Source: Candidatus Scatomorpha merdipullorum (lineage in GTDB: Bacteria > Bacillota > Clostridia > Oscillospirales > Oscillospiraceae). Taken from it: a DNA stretch of 12,577 nt. Position 1 is the first letter of the stretch; every line of letters starts with the position of its first letter. Made by a program: the position numbers and the translations under genes. The notes below the pieces were generated by a model. That model had not been told where the DNA came from, did no database searches, and saw only the letters and a program-made list of their open reading frames with translations. The stretch spans positions 1-12,577 of the forward strand of contig DVJK01000103.1 in the NCBI GenBank assembly GCA_018716795.1. Direction: 5' to 3'. Shown in pieces: positions 1 through 5,297 of the stretch.

Positions 1-322
1 CCGGGTCGGTGTCTATGGGCCGGGGCTCCTCCTCAAAATTGACGTAAAACTGCATCTGCGCCTTCGAGCAGACGAATTTCCAGCCCGTCCGCGCGCAGAA
101 CTCCGCAAAGGAGGCGAGGTCGGGATTGTCCGCCGGGTCGAATTCCGAGAGCCGCGGGTAATACGTGACGGCAAAGCGCGCCTTCACCGGCTCGCATTTC
201 TCATAGTTCCAGGTGAAGGCCCCGACGCTCTTGAGCATCCAGCCGCGCGCGGCCATGTCCTCAAGGTGCGCGGCGATGCCCGTGTGGTCGTAGAAGGAAT
301 AGGGCTCAATGCGGCGCTTCAT
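1..322 (-). CDS. DUF2812 domain protein, partial (C-terminus outside window)
   Basis: The first 107 residues of this protein are visible, beginning MKRRIEPYSF; the rest lies beyond the left edge. They correspond to the DUF2812 domain, with the family's W-x-L and CARTGWKFVCS-type motifs around residues 30-85. The domain closely parallels the N-terminus of the neighbouring 443-residue gene, for example CARTGWKFVCS here against CARTGWEFVCS there, and both regions end in the same I/LDTDP motif. The two genes are therefore probably a tandem duplication. The ATG overlaps the TGA of the upstream gene by four bases (ATGA at 319-322), and a GGAGGTG ribosome binding site lies at 330-336 inside that gene, so the two are co-translated. 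DUF2812 proteins commonly sit next to PadR regulators, as here. Their molecular function is not established and I do not assign one. By analogy with its neighbour, membrane helices may follow past the edge. Confidence 0.85.
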   Translation of the reverse strand, partial: MKRRIEPYSFYDHTGIAAHLEDMAARGWMLKSVGAFTWNYEKCEPVKARFAVTYYPRLSEFDPADNPDLASFAEFCARTGWKFVCSKAQMQFYVNFEEEPRPIDTDP

Positions 323-1650
323 GCGCTCTCACCTCCGAAGGCCGCGGCTATGGCGGCGCAGTTTTCCGCGCTCAGATCGCGGTTATATTCCAGGTACACG
401 ACGCTCTCGCCGTAGCAGAGTATCCAGGCCTGTTCGGCGCCGTGGAAGGACTCCTCTATGTACCAGGCCTCCTCCGCGCCGAAGGGCGCGGCTTCGCACG
501 GCTCCGTGAGGCCCTGATGCTCCCAGAGCACGCCCTCGCGCAGTTTGGGATAGGCCGAGGGGATTCGCGCGCGGTAGACGCTGTATCGCAGCCTTGCCGA
601 GACGTCCTCGCCCGGCGCGGGCTTGGGGCAGGCGCCGCCGAAGGGGACGTAGCGCTCCTCATAGGAATAGAGCTCCGCGAAGGGCGAGGCGTCGCTCTCG
701 ATATAGACGGCGTAGGCGTAATCGCCTCCGCCGAGATCGCTTATCGTGAGCGGAGCGTCGGACGAATCGGCCTCCCGCGCGGTGAGCAGCGCGCCCAGGA
801 CGGCGACGGCAGCGCAGGATACGAGGACCGCGAGCGCGCTGAGGGCAATGTTCCTCCCGCGCGGGGCCCCGGCCGCCCTCAGGCGCGAGGAGACCGCCGC
901 TCCCGCCGCGCCCGCTATTAAGACGGCGGCGGCGTTTATGACCACGCGCATGGACTCCCGCCCGCTCCCGCCGTAAAAGAACCAAGCCATGACGCAGAGC
1001 GCGAGCAGTACGGGCAGCAGCAGCGGTATGGCGGCGTTCACCCGGGCGATGCGCCGCGAGGCGTAGAATTCCCCGCGCTCCGCCGCGGCGCGCGCCCGCC
1101 TCCGCCAGAGCGCCCAACAGACGATATCGCCCAGGCAGCAGAGCGCGGCGCCCGAAAGCAGCAGCAGCAGAATGAGCGCGTCCATGCTGACAAGCGCGGC
1201 GAGCCGGTCGTCAAGCGCCCGGCTCAGCGTGAGCCAGAGCAGCGCAAGCGCGGCGGCCAGCGCCGCGGCGCTGAAGAGCGCGCCCTTGCGCGCCATGCGG
1301 TCCGTCAGCTCAATTTCAAGCTCCGGGTCGGTGTCGAGCGGCAGGGGATCGGCCGAGCGGTTCACGAAGACCTGCATATACCCGCGCGAGCAGACGAACT
1401 CCCAGCCCGTGCGCGCGCAGAGCTCGCGGAAGGCGAGCTCGTCGGAGTCCGGCGGGGCGTACTCGCTGCCCCGAGCGTAGTATGCGACGGCGTAACGCGC
1501 CTCCGCCGGCTCGGCGCGGCGGAATTTCCAGCTCCATCTCCCTCCGCCGCAGAGCTCCCAGCCCTTCGCGGCCATGCGCTCGAAGAGCCGGGCCTCGCCG
1601 GGCTTGTCGTAGACGGGCAGGAGGTCGAATTTTCGCCTATACCGACTCAT
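319..1650 (-). CDS. DUF2812 domain membrane protein (443 aa)
   Basis: Residues 1 to about 112 form a DUF2812 domain (key stretches KGWEL, YAVAYYARGSEY, CARTGWEFVCS, LDTDPELE). About five hydrophobic segments follow, near residues 124-142, 157-181, 206-226, 236-255 and 267-290, separated by Arg-rich loops. Residues 291-443 form a hydrophilic C-terminal domain, probably outside the membrane given the helix count, containing several Trp and Tyr residues and ending GGESA. The start overlaps the padR stop as ATGA (1647-1650) and the stop overlaps the next DUF2812 gene in the same way (319-322). It is the middle gene of a padR-DUF2812-DUF2812 operon and presumably under PadR control. DUF2812 genes beside PadR regulators are a recurring arrangement in Firmicutes, and a role in envelope stress or drug response is often guessed. 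Nothing in the sequence shows a catalytic site or a substrate. Confidence 0.85.
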   Translation of the reverse strand: MSRYRRKFDLLPVYDKPGEARLFERMAAKGWELCGGGRWSWKFRRAEPAEARYAVAYYARGSEYAPPDSDELAFRELCARTGWEFVCSRGYMQVFVNRSADPLPLDTDPELEIELTDRMARKGALFSAAALAAALALLWLTLSRALDDRLAALVSMDALILLLLLSGAALCCLGDIVCWALWRRRARAAAERGEFYASRRIARVNAAIPLLLPVLLALCVMAWFFYGGSGRESMRVVINAAAVLIAGAAGAAVSSRLRAAGAPRGRNIALSALAVLVSCAAVAVLGALLTAREADSSDAPLTISDLGGGDYAYAVYIESDASPFAELYSYEERYVPFGGACPKPAPGEDVSARLRYSVYRARIPSAYPKLREGVLWEHQGLTEPCEAAPFGAEEAWYIEESFHGAEQAWILCYGESVVYLEYNRDLSAENCAAIAAAFGGESA

Positions 1651-1967
1651 GCCTCTCCCTCCCCGAAGACGCGGCGGAAGTCCGCCGCCTGGGCGCAGAT
1701 ACGCCCATACTCGTTTTTAAGCGTCTCGAGGCCGCGCTCGGTCAAAATATAGCTCCGCCGCCGGCCCTCGACGCGCGTCTCGCGGATAAAGCCCGCGTCC
1801 AGGAACTGCTCGAGCAGGTTGTAAAGCGTGCCGGAGCCGACGCTCACGCGCCCGCCCGTCAGCTCCGGAACGAGGTCGAGGATGTCTATCCCGCAGCGCT
1901 CGACGCGCAGGCAGAGCAGCACGTAGAACATCTGCTCGGTCAGGGTGTGGAATTTTGCCCGGGCCAT
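1647..1967 (-). CDS. PadR family transcriptional regulator
   Basis: This is a 106-residue winged-helix repressor of the short PadR type. The N-terminal helix (LTEQMFYVLLCL, residues 9-20) leads into the helix-turn-helix, followed by GTLYNLLEQFLDAGFI (46-61), the recognition helix and turn typical of PadR, and the wing RRSYILTERG (70-79). I chose the ATG at 1967 because GGAGG at 1975-1979 lies eight bases ahead. A TTG at 1982 would add five residues, but it lies next to the operator palindrome and has no ribosome binding site. It is the first gene of an operon with two DUF2812 genes, with ATGA overlap to the next. The promoter contains two palindromes, so autorepression with ligand or membrane-stress release is likely (inference from PadR family behaviour). 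Confidence 0.92.
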   Translation of the reverse strand: MARAKFHTLTEQMFYVLLCLRVERCGIDILDLVPELTGGRVSVGSGTLYNLLEQFLDAGFIRETRVEGRRRSYILTERGLETLKNEYGRICAQAADFRRVFGEGEA

Positions 1968-1980
1968 GCGCTGCGCCTCC

Positions 1981-2032
1981 AATCTCGATAATCGAGTTAT
2001 CTGGGGCCAGTATATTCTCGAATATCGAGATT
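1981..2032. promoter_or_regulatory. Paired operator palindromes, probable PadR binding sites
   Basis: Two 13-base palindromes lie 33 bases apart, centre to centre. CTCGATAATCGAG (1984-1996) has perfect 6-1-6 symmetry and sits between the transcription start and the padR ribosome binding site. CTCGAATATCGAG (2017-2029) has 5-3-5 symmetry and sits between the -35 and -10 boxes. Their outer flanks (AAT on the left, ATT on the right) are also mirrored. AT-rich dyads overlapping their own promoter are the usual PadR operator type, but that PadR binds here is inference. Confidence 0.75.
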
Positions 2033-2037
2033 GTCAA
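2009..2037 (-). promoter_or_regulatory. Sigma-70 type promoter of the padR-DUF2812 operon
   Basis: On the minus strand, TTGACA (2037-2032) is followed by a 17-base spacer and TATACT (2014-2009). The spacer itself contains the near-palindrome CTCGATATTCGAG, so a bound repressor would occlude RNA polymerase directly. The predicted transcription start is near 2002, about 35 bases before the padR ATG. Confidence 0.88.
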
Positions 2038-2098
2038 GCGCGGAGAGTTTTTCCGGCGCTTTGCCCGAAAGCGCGGCTTCCATTTTGGGCGAAACGGT

Positions 2099-2131
2099 GG
2101 TATGATTTCAGCAAGAACATCCGAAGGAGGT
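2099..2131 (+). promoter_or_regulatory. Extended -10 promoter and RBS of the macro-domain gene
   Basis: An extended -10 element reads TG-G-TATGAT (2098-2106). No good -35 box lies 16-18 bases upstream, which is acceptable for extended -10 promoters. The start point would be near 2113. A very strong ribosome binding site, AAGGAGGT (2124-2131), lies six bases before the ATG at 2138. Confidence 0.55.
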
Positions 2132-2137
2132 CCTGAC

Positions 2138-2653
2138 ATGGACAAAACGCGCATCGAGATAATCCAGGGCGACATCACTCGCTCGGACGCGGACGCGATA
2201 GCCAACGCGGCCAACACCTCGCTGCTCGGCGGCGGAGGCGTCGACGGGGCCATACACCGCGCCGCGGGGCCGGAGCTGCTCGCCGAGTGCCGCACGCTGC
2301 ACGGCTGCGAGACGGGCAGGGCCAAGATAACGAAGGGCTATCGCCTCAAGGCCAAGTACATCCTGCACACGCCCGGCCCGGTCTGGCACGGCGGAAGCCG
2401 CGGCGAGGCGGAAAAGCTCGCGGGCTGCTACCGCTCCTGCCTCGAGCTCGCGAGCCAATACGGCTGCAAGACCGTCGACTTCCCAAGCATCTCCACCGGC
2501 GTGTACGGCTATCCGGTCGACAGGGCGGCGAAGGTCGCGCTGGGCGCAATCGCCGGATACCTCGGCGCCCACCCCGAGATTGAGCGCGTGCGCATGGTCT
2601 GCTTCGACTCGCAGACGAAGGCGGCCTACGACGCGGCCCTCGCGGCGCTGTGA
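2138..2653 (+). CDS. Macro-domain O-acetyl-ADP-ribose deacetylase (YmdB-like)
   Basis: This 171-residue single macro domain matches the MacroD/YmdB class throughout. It has GDITRSDADAIANAAN at 11-26 with the NAAN motif at 23-26, the glycine-rich GGGGVDGAIHRAAG at 31-44, GPVWHGG near 80-86, and the ADP-ribose phosphate loop STGVYGYP at 119-126. Asp36 sits where the catalytic Asp of E. coli YmdB lies, and Asn26 corresponds to its conserved Asn. Such enzymes hydrolyse O-acetyl-ADP-ribose and often mono-ADP-ribosyl esters on proteins in the cytoplasm; YmdB also modulates RNase III in E. coli. The ATG at 2138 is fixed by AAGGAGGT six bases upstream, although the frame is open further upstream. Its TGA overlaps the GTG start of the pseudouridine synthase gene (GTGA), giving a two-gene operon. 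Confidence 0.93.
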   Translation: MDKTRIEIIQGDITRSDADAIANAANTSLLGGGGVDGAIHRAAGPELLAECRTLHGCETGRAKITKGYRLKAKYILHTPGPVWHGGSRGEAEKLAGCYRSCLELASQYGCKTVDFPSISTGVYGYPVDRAAKVALGAIAGYLGAHPEIERVRMVCFDSQTKAAYDAALAAL

Positions 2654-3522
2654 GCTCCCGCACGCTCCGCTTCACCGTCCCGCCCGAGGGCGAGGGAAAG
2701 CGCGCCCGCGCGGTTTTGCAGGGCGCGCTCGGCCTCTCCGCGGGCCTCGTGACGCGGCTCAAGCACAGAGAGAACTCCCTGCGCATAAACGGCGTCCCGG
2801 CCAGGACCGTGGACGTGCTCCGCGCCGGCGACCTTGTCGAGGTCGAGGTCGGCGACGCGAAGCCGGGCGCGTTCGCGCCGGCGCGCGGCGCGCTCGACGT
2901 GGTCTGGGAGGACGAGGACATACTCATAATAAACAAGCCCGCGGGCGTCGCCGTCCACGGCCGGAGCGACAGAGGCGAGCCCACGGTCGGCTCCCTCGTC
3001 GCGGCCTATCTGGGCACGAACGCGCCCTTCCACCCCGTGAACCGCCTCGATCGCGGCACGACGGGGCTCATGTGCGCGGCCAAGACCGGCTGGATGCACG
3101 AGCGGCTCCGCCGCATACTGCACACGCCGGACTTCCGGCGCGAATACCTCGCCGTATGCACGGGTACGCTGCCGGGAGAGAGCGGCGTCATAGACGCGCC
3201 CATAGCGCGCTTCGGCGAGGAAAAGCGCTTTTGCGTCTCGCCCGAGGGCGCGCCGAGCCTCACGCGCTGGGAGCTTGTATCCCGGCGCGGCGGCCTCTCG
3301 CTCGTGCGGCTGAGGCCCGAGACGGGCCGGACGCATCAGATCCGCGTCCACATGGCAAGCATGGGCTGCCCGCTCCTGGGCGACCGGCTCTACGGGAGGG
3401 CCAGCCCGCTCATAGCCCGGCCGGCCCTGCACTCGTCCGCGCTCCTGCTCCGCCACCCGCTGACGGGCGAGGAGATTTCCGTAAGCGCCCCGCTCCCCGA
3501 GGACATGGCGGCGCTCATATAG
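2650..3522 (+). CDS. RluA-family pseudouridine synthase
   Basis: This 290-residue enzyme isomerises uridine to pseudouridine in rRNA or tRNA. An S4-like RNA-binding segment occupies about residues 16-66, with RLKHRENSLRINGVPA at 36-51. The catalytic domain begins at ILIINKPAGVAVHG (91-104). Motif II is NRLDRGTTGL (131-140) with catalytic Asp134. Then come RPETGRTHQIRVHMASMG (222-239) and GDRLYG (244-249), which mark the RluA/RluD family; the exact modified base cannot be read from sequence. The GTG start overlaps the macro-domain stop (GTGA) and has no clear ribosome binding site, so translation is probably coupled. The gene ends before a GC-rich hairpin at 3533-3563. Motif II reads N-R-L-D where many homologues have H-R-L-D, a common variation. 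Confidence 0.93.
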   Translation: MSSRTLRFTVPPEGEGKRARAVLQGALGLSAGLVTRLKHRENSLRINGVPARTVDVLRAGDLVEVEVGDAKPGAFAPARGALDVVWEDEDILIINKPAGVAVHGRSDRGEPTVGSLVAAYLGTNAPFHPVNRLDRGTTGLMCAAKTGWMHERLRRILHTPDFRREYLAVCTGTLPGESGVIDAPIARFGEEKRFCVSPEGAPSLTRWELVSRRGGLSLVRLRPETGRTHQIRVHMASMGCPLLGDRLYGRASPLIARPALHSSALLLRHPLTGEEISVSAPLPEDMAALI

Positions 3523-3532
3523 AGCGCGGCAG

Positions 3533-3566
3533 GGCTGCGGGCCCCGAAGCCGGGCCCGCGGCCTTT
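3533..3566 (+). terminator. GC-rich hairpin, weak intrinsic terminator
   Basis: GGCTGCGGGCCC (3533-3544) pairs with GGGCCCGCGGCC (3552-3563), a 12-base-pair stem with one G-T pair and a seven-base loop. Only three T follow, so termination may be partial. It separates the convergent pseudouridine synthase gene and the minus-strand secreted protein gene. Confidence 0.55.
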
Positions 3567-3570
3567 GGAC

Positions 3571-4119
3571 TCAGGCGAAGCGCGTCTGCCCGTCCGCCGC
3601 GACGTAGGCCACGGCCGTCAGGGCGCGCAGGCGGCCCGTGAGCTCGGCGAGGGGCGTCGCCCTCCCCTCGGGGATGAAAACGCCGCGCAGCTCGAGCTCC
3701 GAGGCCAGGGACGTGCTCAGGCTCTCCGCCGGCGCGCGCTCGGCGATATAGGCCAGCACCGTCTCCTCAAAGGCGCTCCGGTCGGCCGCGAGGCCGATGT
3801 CCACGCCGTCCACGCTCACCCGCCAGGCCAGCTCCACGCCCGGCGTGTCGGCCAGCAGCGCCGCGGCGAGCTCCGCCGCCGTGCCCTCGGCGGGCCTCAT
3901 GCTCAGGCGCAGCCGCGTCTCCGGCTCGCTCACCGCCGCGCCGCCGCGGGATAGCTCCTCCGCCGCGGCGCGCGCCGTCTCCACGCCCTCGCGGAGCGCC
4001 GTGCCGCTCCAGAGCCCGGGCAGCGGCCTACCGTCGAGCTCGACGGAGTAGGCCGGCCTCACATACGCCGCCGCCAGCGCCGCGAGCGCCAGCGCCGAGA
4101 ACAGCAGCTTCTTCCACAT
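3571..4119 (-). CDS. Secreted or membrane-anchored protein of unknown function
   Basis: The 182-residue protein has a typical export signal, a KK n-region followed by the hydrophobic LLFSALALAALAAAYV to about residue 20, so it is secreted or N-terminally anchored. The rest shows two related units beginning VELDG (26-30) and VSVDGVDIG (101-109), each followed by an Ala/Glu-rich helix and a short beta-like stretch (ETRLRL near 67-72; ELELRGVFIP at 141-150). This V-DG-x-x-G pattern reminds me of the non-catalytic N-terminal region of clostridial M23-type cell-wall peptidases that carry LysM or G5 domains further on, but here the protein stops before any peptidase. It could be a free-standing paralogue or a truncated remnant. 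The start has GGAGGTGA (4131-4124) four bases upstream. The resemblance is from memory and no function is assigned. Confidence 0.75.
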   Translation of the reverse strand: MWKKLLFSALALAALAAAYVRPAYSVELDGRPLPGLWSGTALREGVETARAAAEELSRGGAAVSEPETRLRLSMRPAEGTAAELAAALLADTPGVELAWRVSVDGVDIGLAADRSAFEETVLAYIAERAPAESLSTSLASELELRGVFIPEGRATPLAELTGRLRALTAVAYVAADGQTRFA

Positions 4120-4137
4120 ACCATCACCTCCGAGGTC

Positions 4138-4165
4138 AACATAACACTTTTTCGCGCCGCGTCAA
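4138..4165 (-). promoter_or_regulatory. Candidate promoter of the minus-strand secreted protein gene
   Basis: On the minus strand, TTGACG (4165-4160), a 16-base spacer and TATGTT (4143-4138) form a plausible but imperfect sigma-70 promoter. The start point would fall around 4131, leaving a leader of only about 12 bases, so another promoter form remains possible. The spacer contains one copy of a 13-base direct repeat. Confidence 0.4.
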
Positions 4166-4210
4166 GGCCTTCGGCAAAAGCTCCCGAAAAGTCCCCTCTT
4201 TTTCGCGCCG
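4147..4210. repeat. 13-base direct repeat in the divergent intergenic region
   Basis: CTTTTTCGCGCCG occurs at 4147-4159 and again at 4198-4210, 51 bases apart, between the divergently transcribed secreted-protein gene and yabP. The first copy fills most of the minus-strand promoter spacer. Its function is unknown; paired regulator sites are one option and chance in GC-rich DNA is another. Confidence 0.7.
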
Positions 4211-4255
4211 GACGGGCATATGCTCTCTCCAGGCGGATAGAAGGAGGCTTGGCGA

Positions 4256-4540
4256 ATGGCGAACGAGGATAGGGCGAAACTCCCGGCGAAGCCGCAGCGC
4301 ATCACGCTTGACGAGCGCGCGCGGCTCACGGTGACGGGCGTGGAGGAGGTCATGAGCTTCGACGAGGAGCGGATTGTCATGCGCACGGTGCTCGGCGAGC
4401 TCACGGTCCTGGGCTCCGGGCTGCACATAGGCCGGCTGAGCCTCGACGCGGGCGAGCTCGGCGTGGAGGGCGAGGTGAGCGAGCTCGCCTTTTCCGAGCG
4501 CGGCTCGGCCGGCGGCCTCTGGAGCCGCCTGTTTGGCTGA
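4256..4540 (+). CDS. yabP: Sporulation protein YabP
   Basis: This 94-residue protein has the YabP pattern: a basic N-terminus, then RITLDERARLTVTGVEEVMSFDEERIVMRTVLGELTVLGSGLHIGRLSLDAG in consecutive short blocks (residues 15-66), and a C-terminal VEGEVSELAF. YabP proteins are small beta-rich sporulation proteins; in Bacillus subtilis yabP is made in the mother cell under sigma-E together with yabQ, which is needed for the spore cortex. The ATG at 4256 is set by AAGGAGG (4241-4247). It lies two bases before the GTG of yabQ, so the pair is co-transcribed. I saw no convincing sigma-E promoter: CATATGCT at 4217-4224 resembles a -10 element, but no matching -35 was found. The usual upstream S4-domain gene of this cluster is absent; a divergent gene stands there instead. 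Confidence 0.93.
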   Translation: MANEDRAKLPAKPQRITLDERARLTVTGVEEVMSFDEERIVMRTVLGELTVLGSGLHIGRLSLDAGELGVEGEVSELAFSERGSAGGLWSRLFG

Positions 4541-4542
4541 TT

Positions 4543-5178
4543 GTGGAATTACCGGTTTCGCTTCAGGCCGCGCAGGCGGCCTTCTCCCTCCTGGCCGGGG
4601 CGGCGCTGGGCCTGGGCTTCGACCTCTGCCGGGCGCTCCGCTCCCTCCCGGGCGGAAAATTGCTGCGCGGGGCGCTGGACGCGGCCTTTTGCCTCGCGGC
4701 GGGCTTTTTCGTCTTCGTTTTCGCCCTGGAGAGGGGCGAGGGGCGGCTTCGCGGCTTCATGCTCTGCTGTATGGGCGCGGGTTGGGGCGCCTATCTGCTC
4801 ACGCTCTCCCCGCCGCTGCTCGCTTTTCTGCGGCGGCTTGTGAAAAGTTTGGGCAAGCTGCTGAGTAAAGCGGGAGAAAAACTGGGCACAATCAGAAAAA
4901 TCAAAAAAATTGAAAAAAATATCTTTTCAAAACTCCGCCTTGGGTTTACAATGATACAAACCGCGCGGCGCGCCGGACGCGCCGCGAAAAACGAAGGGAG
5001 AACGCGCCGTGAAGAACGCAAGGGCAGCCCTTGCAGCCCTCCTCGCGGCGGCGGCCCTGTCTCTGTACGCGCTGGCCGGGATACTCCGGGCCGGGGCGGA
5101 GATAGAGAGATGCAGCCGGACAAGGCAGTCGCTCGAAGAGGCGGCCGGGGCTCTGGAGGCCGAAAACGCGGCTCTTGA
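4543..5178 (+). CDS. yabQ: Spore cortex biosynthesis protein YabQ (C-terminal end uncertain)
   Basis: Residues 1-100 show the YabQ layout: a short start (MELPVSLQ), a first hydrophobic helix with LLAGAALGLGFDLCRALR (16-33), a second around DAAFCLAAGFFVFVFALE (46-63), and a third around FMLCCMGAGWGAYLLTLSPPLLAFL (72-96). A Lys-rich tail, KIKKIEKNIFSKLRLGFTMIQT (119-140), follows and is also YabQ-like. YabQ is a mother-cell membrane protein needed for cortex formation. The start is GTG 4543, two bases after the yabP stop, without a clear ribosome binding site. The frame stays open to 5178, so its last 56 or so residues (Arg/Gly-rich, unlike YabQ) overlap divIC in another frame. Either the overlap is real or a frameshift near the A-runs at 4901-4919 hides a natural end at the TGA of 5010-5012. 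Confidence 0.85.
   Translation: MELPVSLQAAQAAFSLLAGAALGLGFDLCRALRSLPGGKLLRGALDAAFCLAAGFFVFVFALERGEGRLRGFMLCCMGAGWGAYLLTLSPPLLAFLRRLVKSLGKLLSKAGEKLGTIRKIKKIEKNIFSKLRLGFTMIQTARRAGRAAKNEGRTRREERKGSPCSPPRGGGPVSVRAGRDTPGRGGDREMQPDKAVARRGGRGSGGRKRGS
4924..4952 (+). promoter_or_regulatory. Candidate vegetative promoter for divIC inside yabQ
   Basis: TTTTCA (4924-4929), a 17-base spacer and TACAAT (4947-4952) lie in a conspicuously A/T-rich patch within the 3' part of yabQ. divIC is needed in growing cells while yabP and yabQ are sporulation genes, so an internal promoter makes sense. A perfect 8-base-pair hairpin, GCGGCGCG (4965-4972) with CGCGCCGC (4978-4985), follows in the predicted leader. Confidence 0.55.
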
Positions 5179-5266
5179 GGAGCTGCTGAACGCCGGCAGG
5201 GATGAACTCATCGAAAAACTCGCGCGGGAGAGACTGGGCTTCGCCTATCCCGGCGAGGAAAAATAA
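5009..5266 (+). CDS. divIC: Cell division protein of the DivIC/FtsB family
   Basis: This 85-residue bitopic protein has a short cytoplasmic MKNAR, one transmembrane helix at about residues 5-26, and a coiled-coil region at 28-62 rich in Glu, Leu and Ala (SLEEAAGALEAENAALEELL). It ends in the family signature LARERLGFAYPGEE (71-84), which corresponds to the ARE-x-LG-x-x-x-PGE motif of DivIC/FtsB. It acts in the septal FtsL-DivIC-DivIB complex that activates peptidoglycan synthesis at division. The GTG start has AAGGGAG (4994-5000) eight bases upstream. Its placement after yabP and yabQ and before an S1-domain gene matches the conserved Firmicutes order. The start lies inside the open yabQ frame. 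The GTG forms GTGA with a TGA in a third frame, as expected if yabQ originally ended there. Confidence 0.92.
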   Translation: MKNARAALAALLAAAALSLYALAGILRAGAEIERCSRTRQSLEEAAGALEAENAALEELLNAGRDELIEKLARERLGFAYPGEEK

Positions 5267-5297
5267 GACACAGCAAACAGGGGGATAAAGTACACTT

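Noticed and set aside
442..1480. Plus-strand open frames across the DUF2812 gene
   Set aside because: They are shadows of a GC-rich minus-strand gene, have no ribosome binding sites and no recognisable domains.
1968..1982. TTG start five codons upstream for padR
   Set aside because: It has no ribosome binding site and the GGAGG itself would lie within the coding region; the ATG at 1967 has ideal spacing.
4147..4210. Spo0A boxes in the 13-base direct repeats
   Set aside because: The reverse strand contains CGAA but lacks the TG of the 0A box (TGNCGAA), so the match is too weak.
4217..4224. CATATGCT as a sigma-E -10 element for yabP
   Set aside because: A sigma-E promoter is expected, but no matching -35 was found 13-15 bases upstream, so I did not list it.
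4898..4920. Programmed -1 frameshift site in yabQ
   Set aside because: The A-runs are not phased as X-XXY-YYZ in the yabQ frame (codons ATC AAA AAA ATT), and no conserved downstream element was recognised; an ordinary indel or true overlap is simpler.
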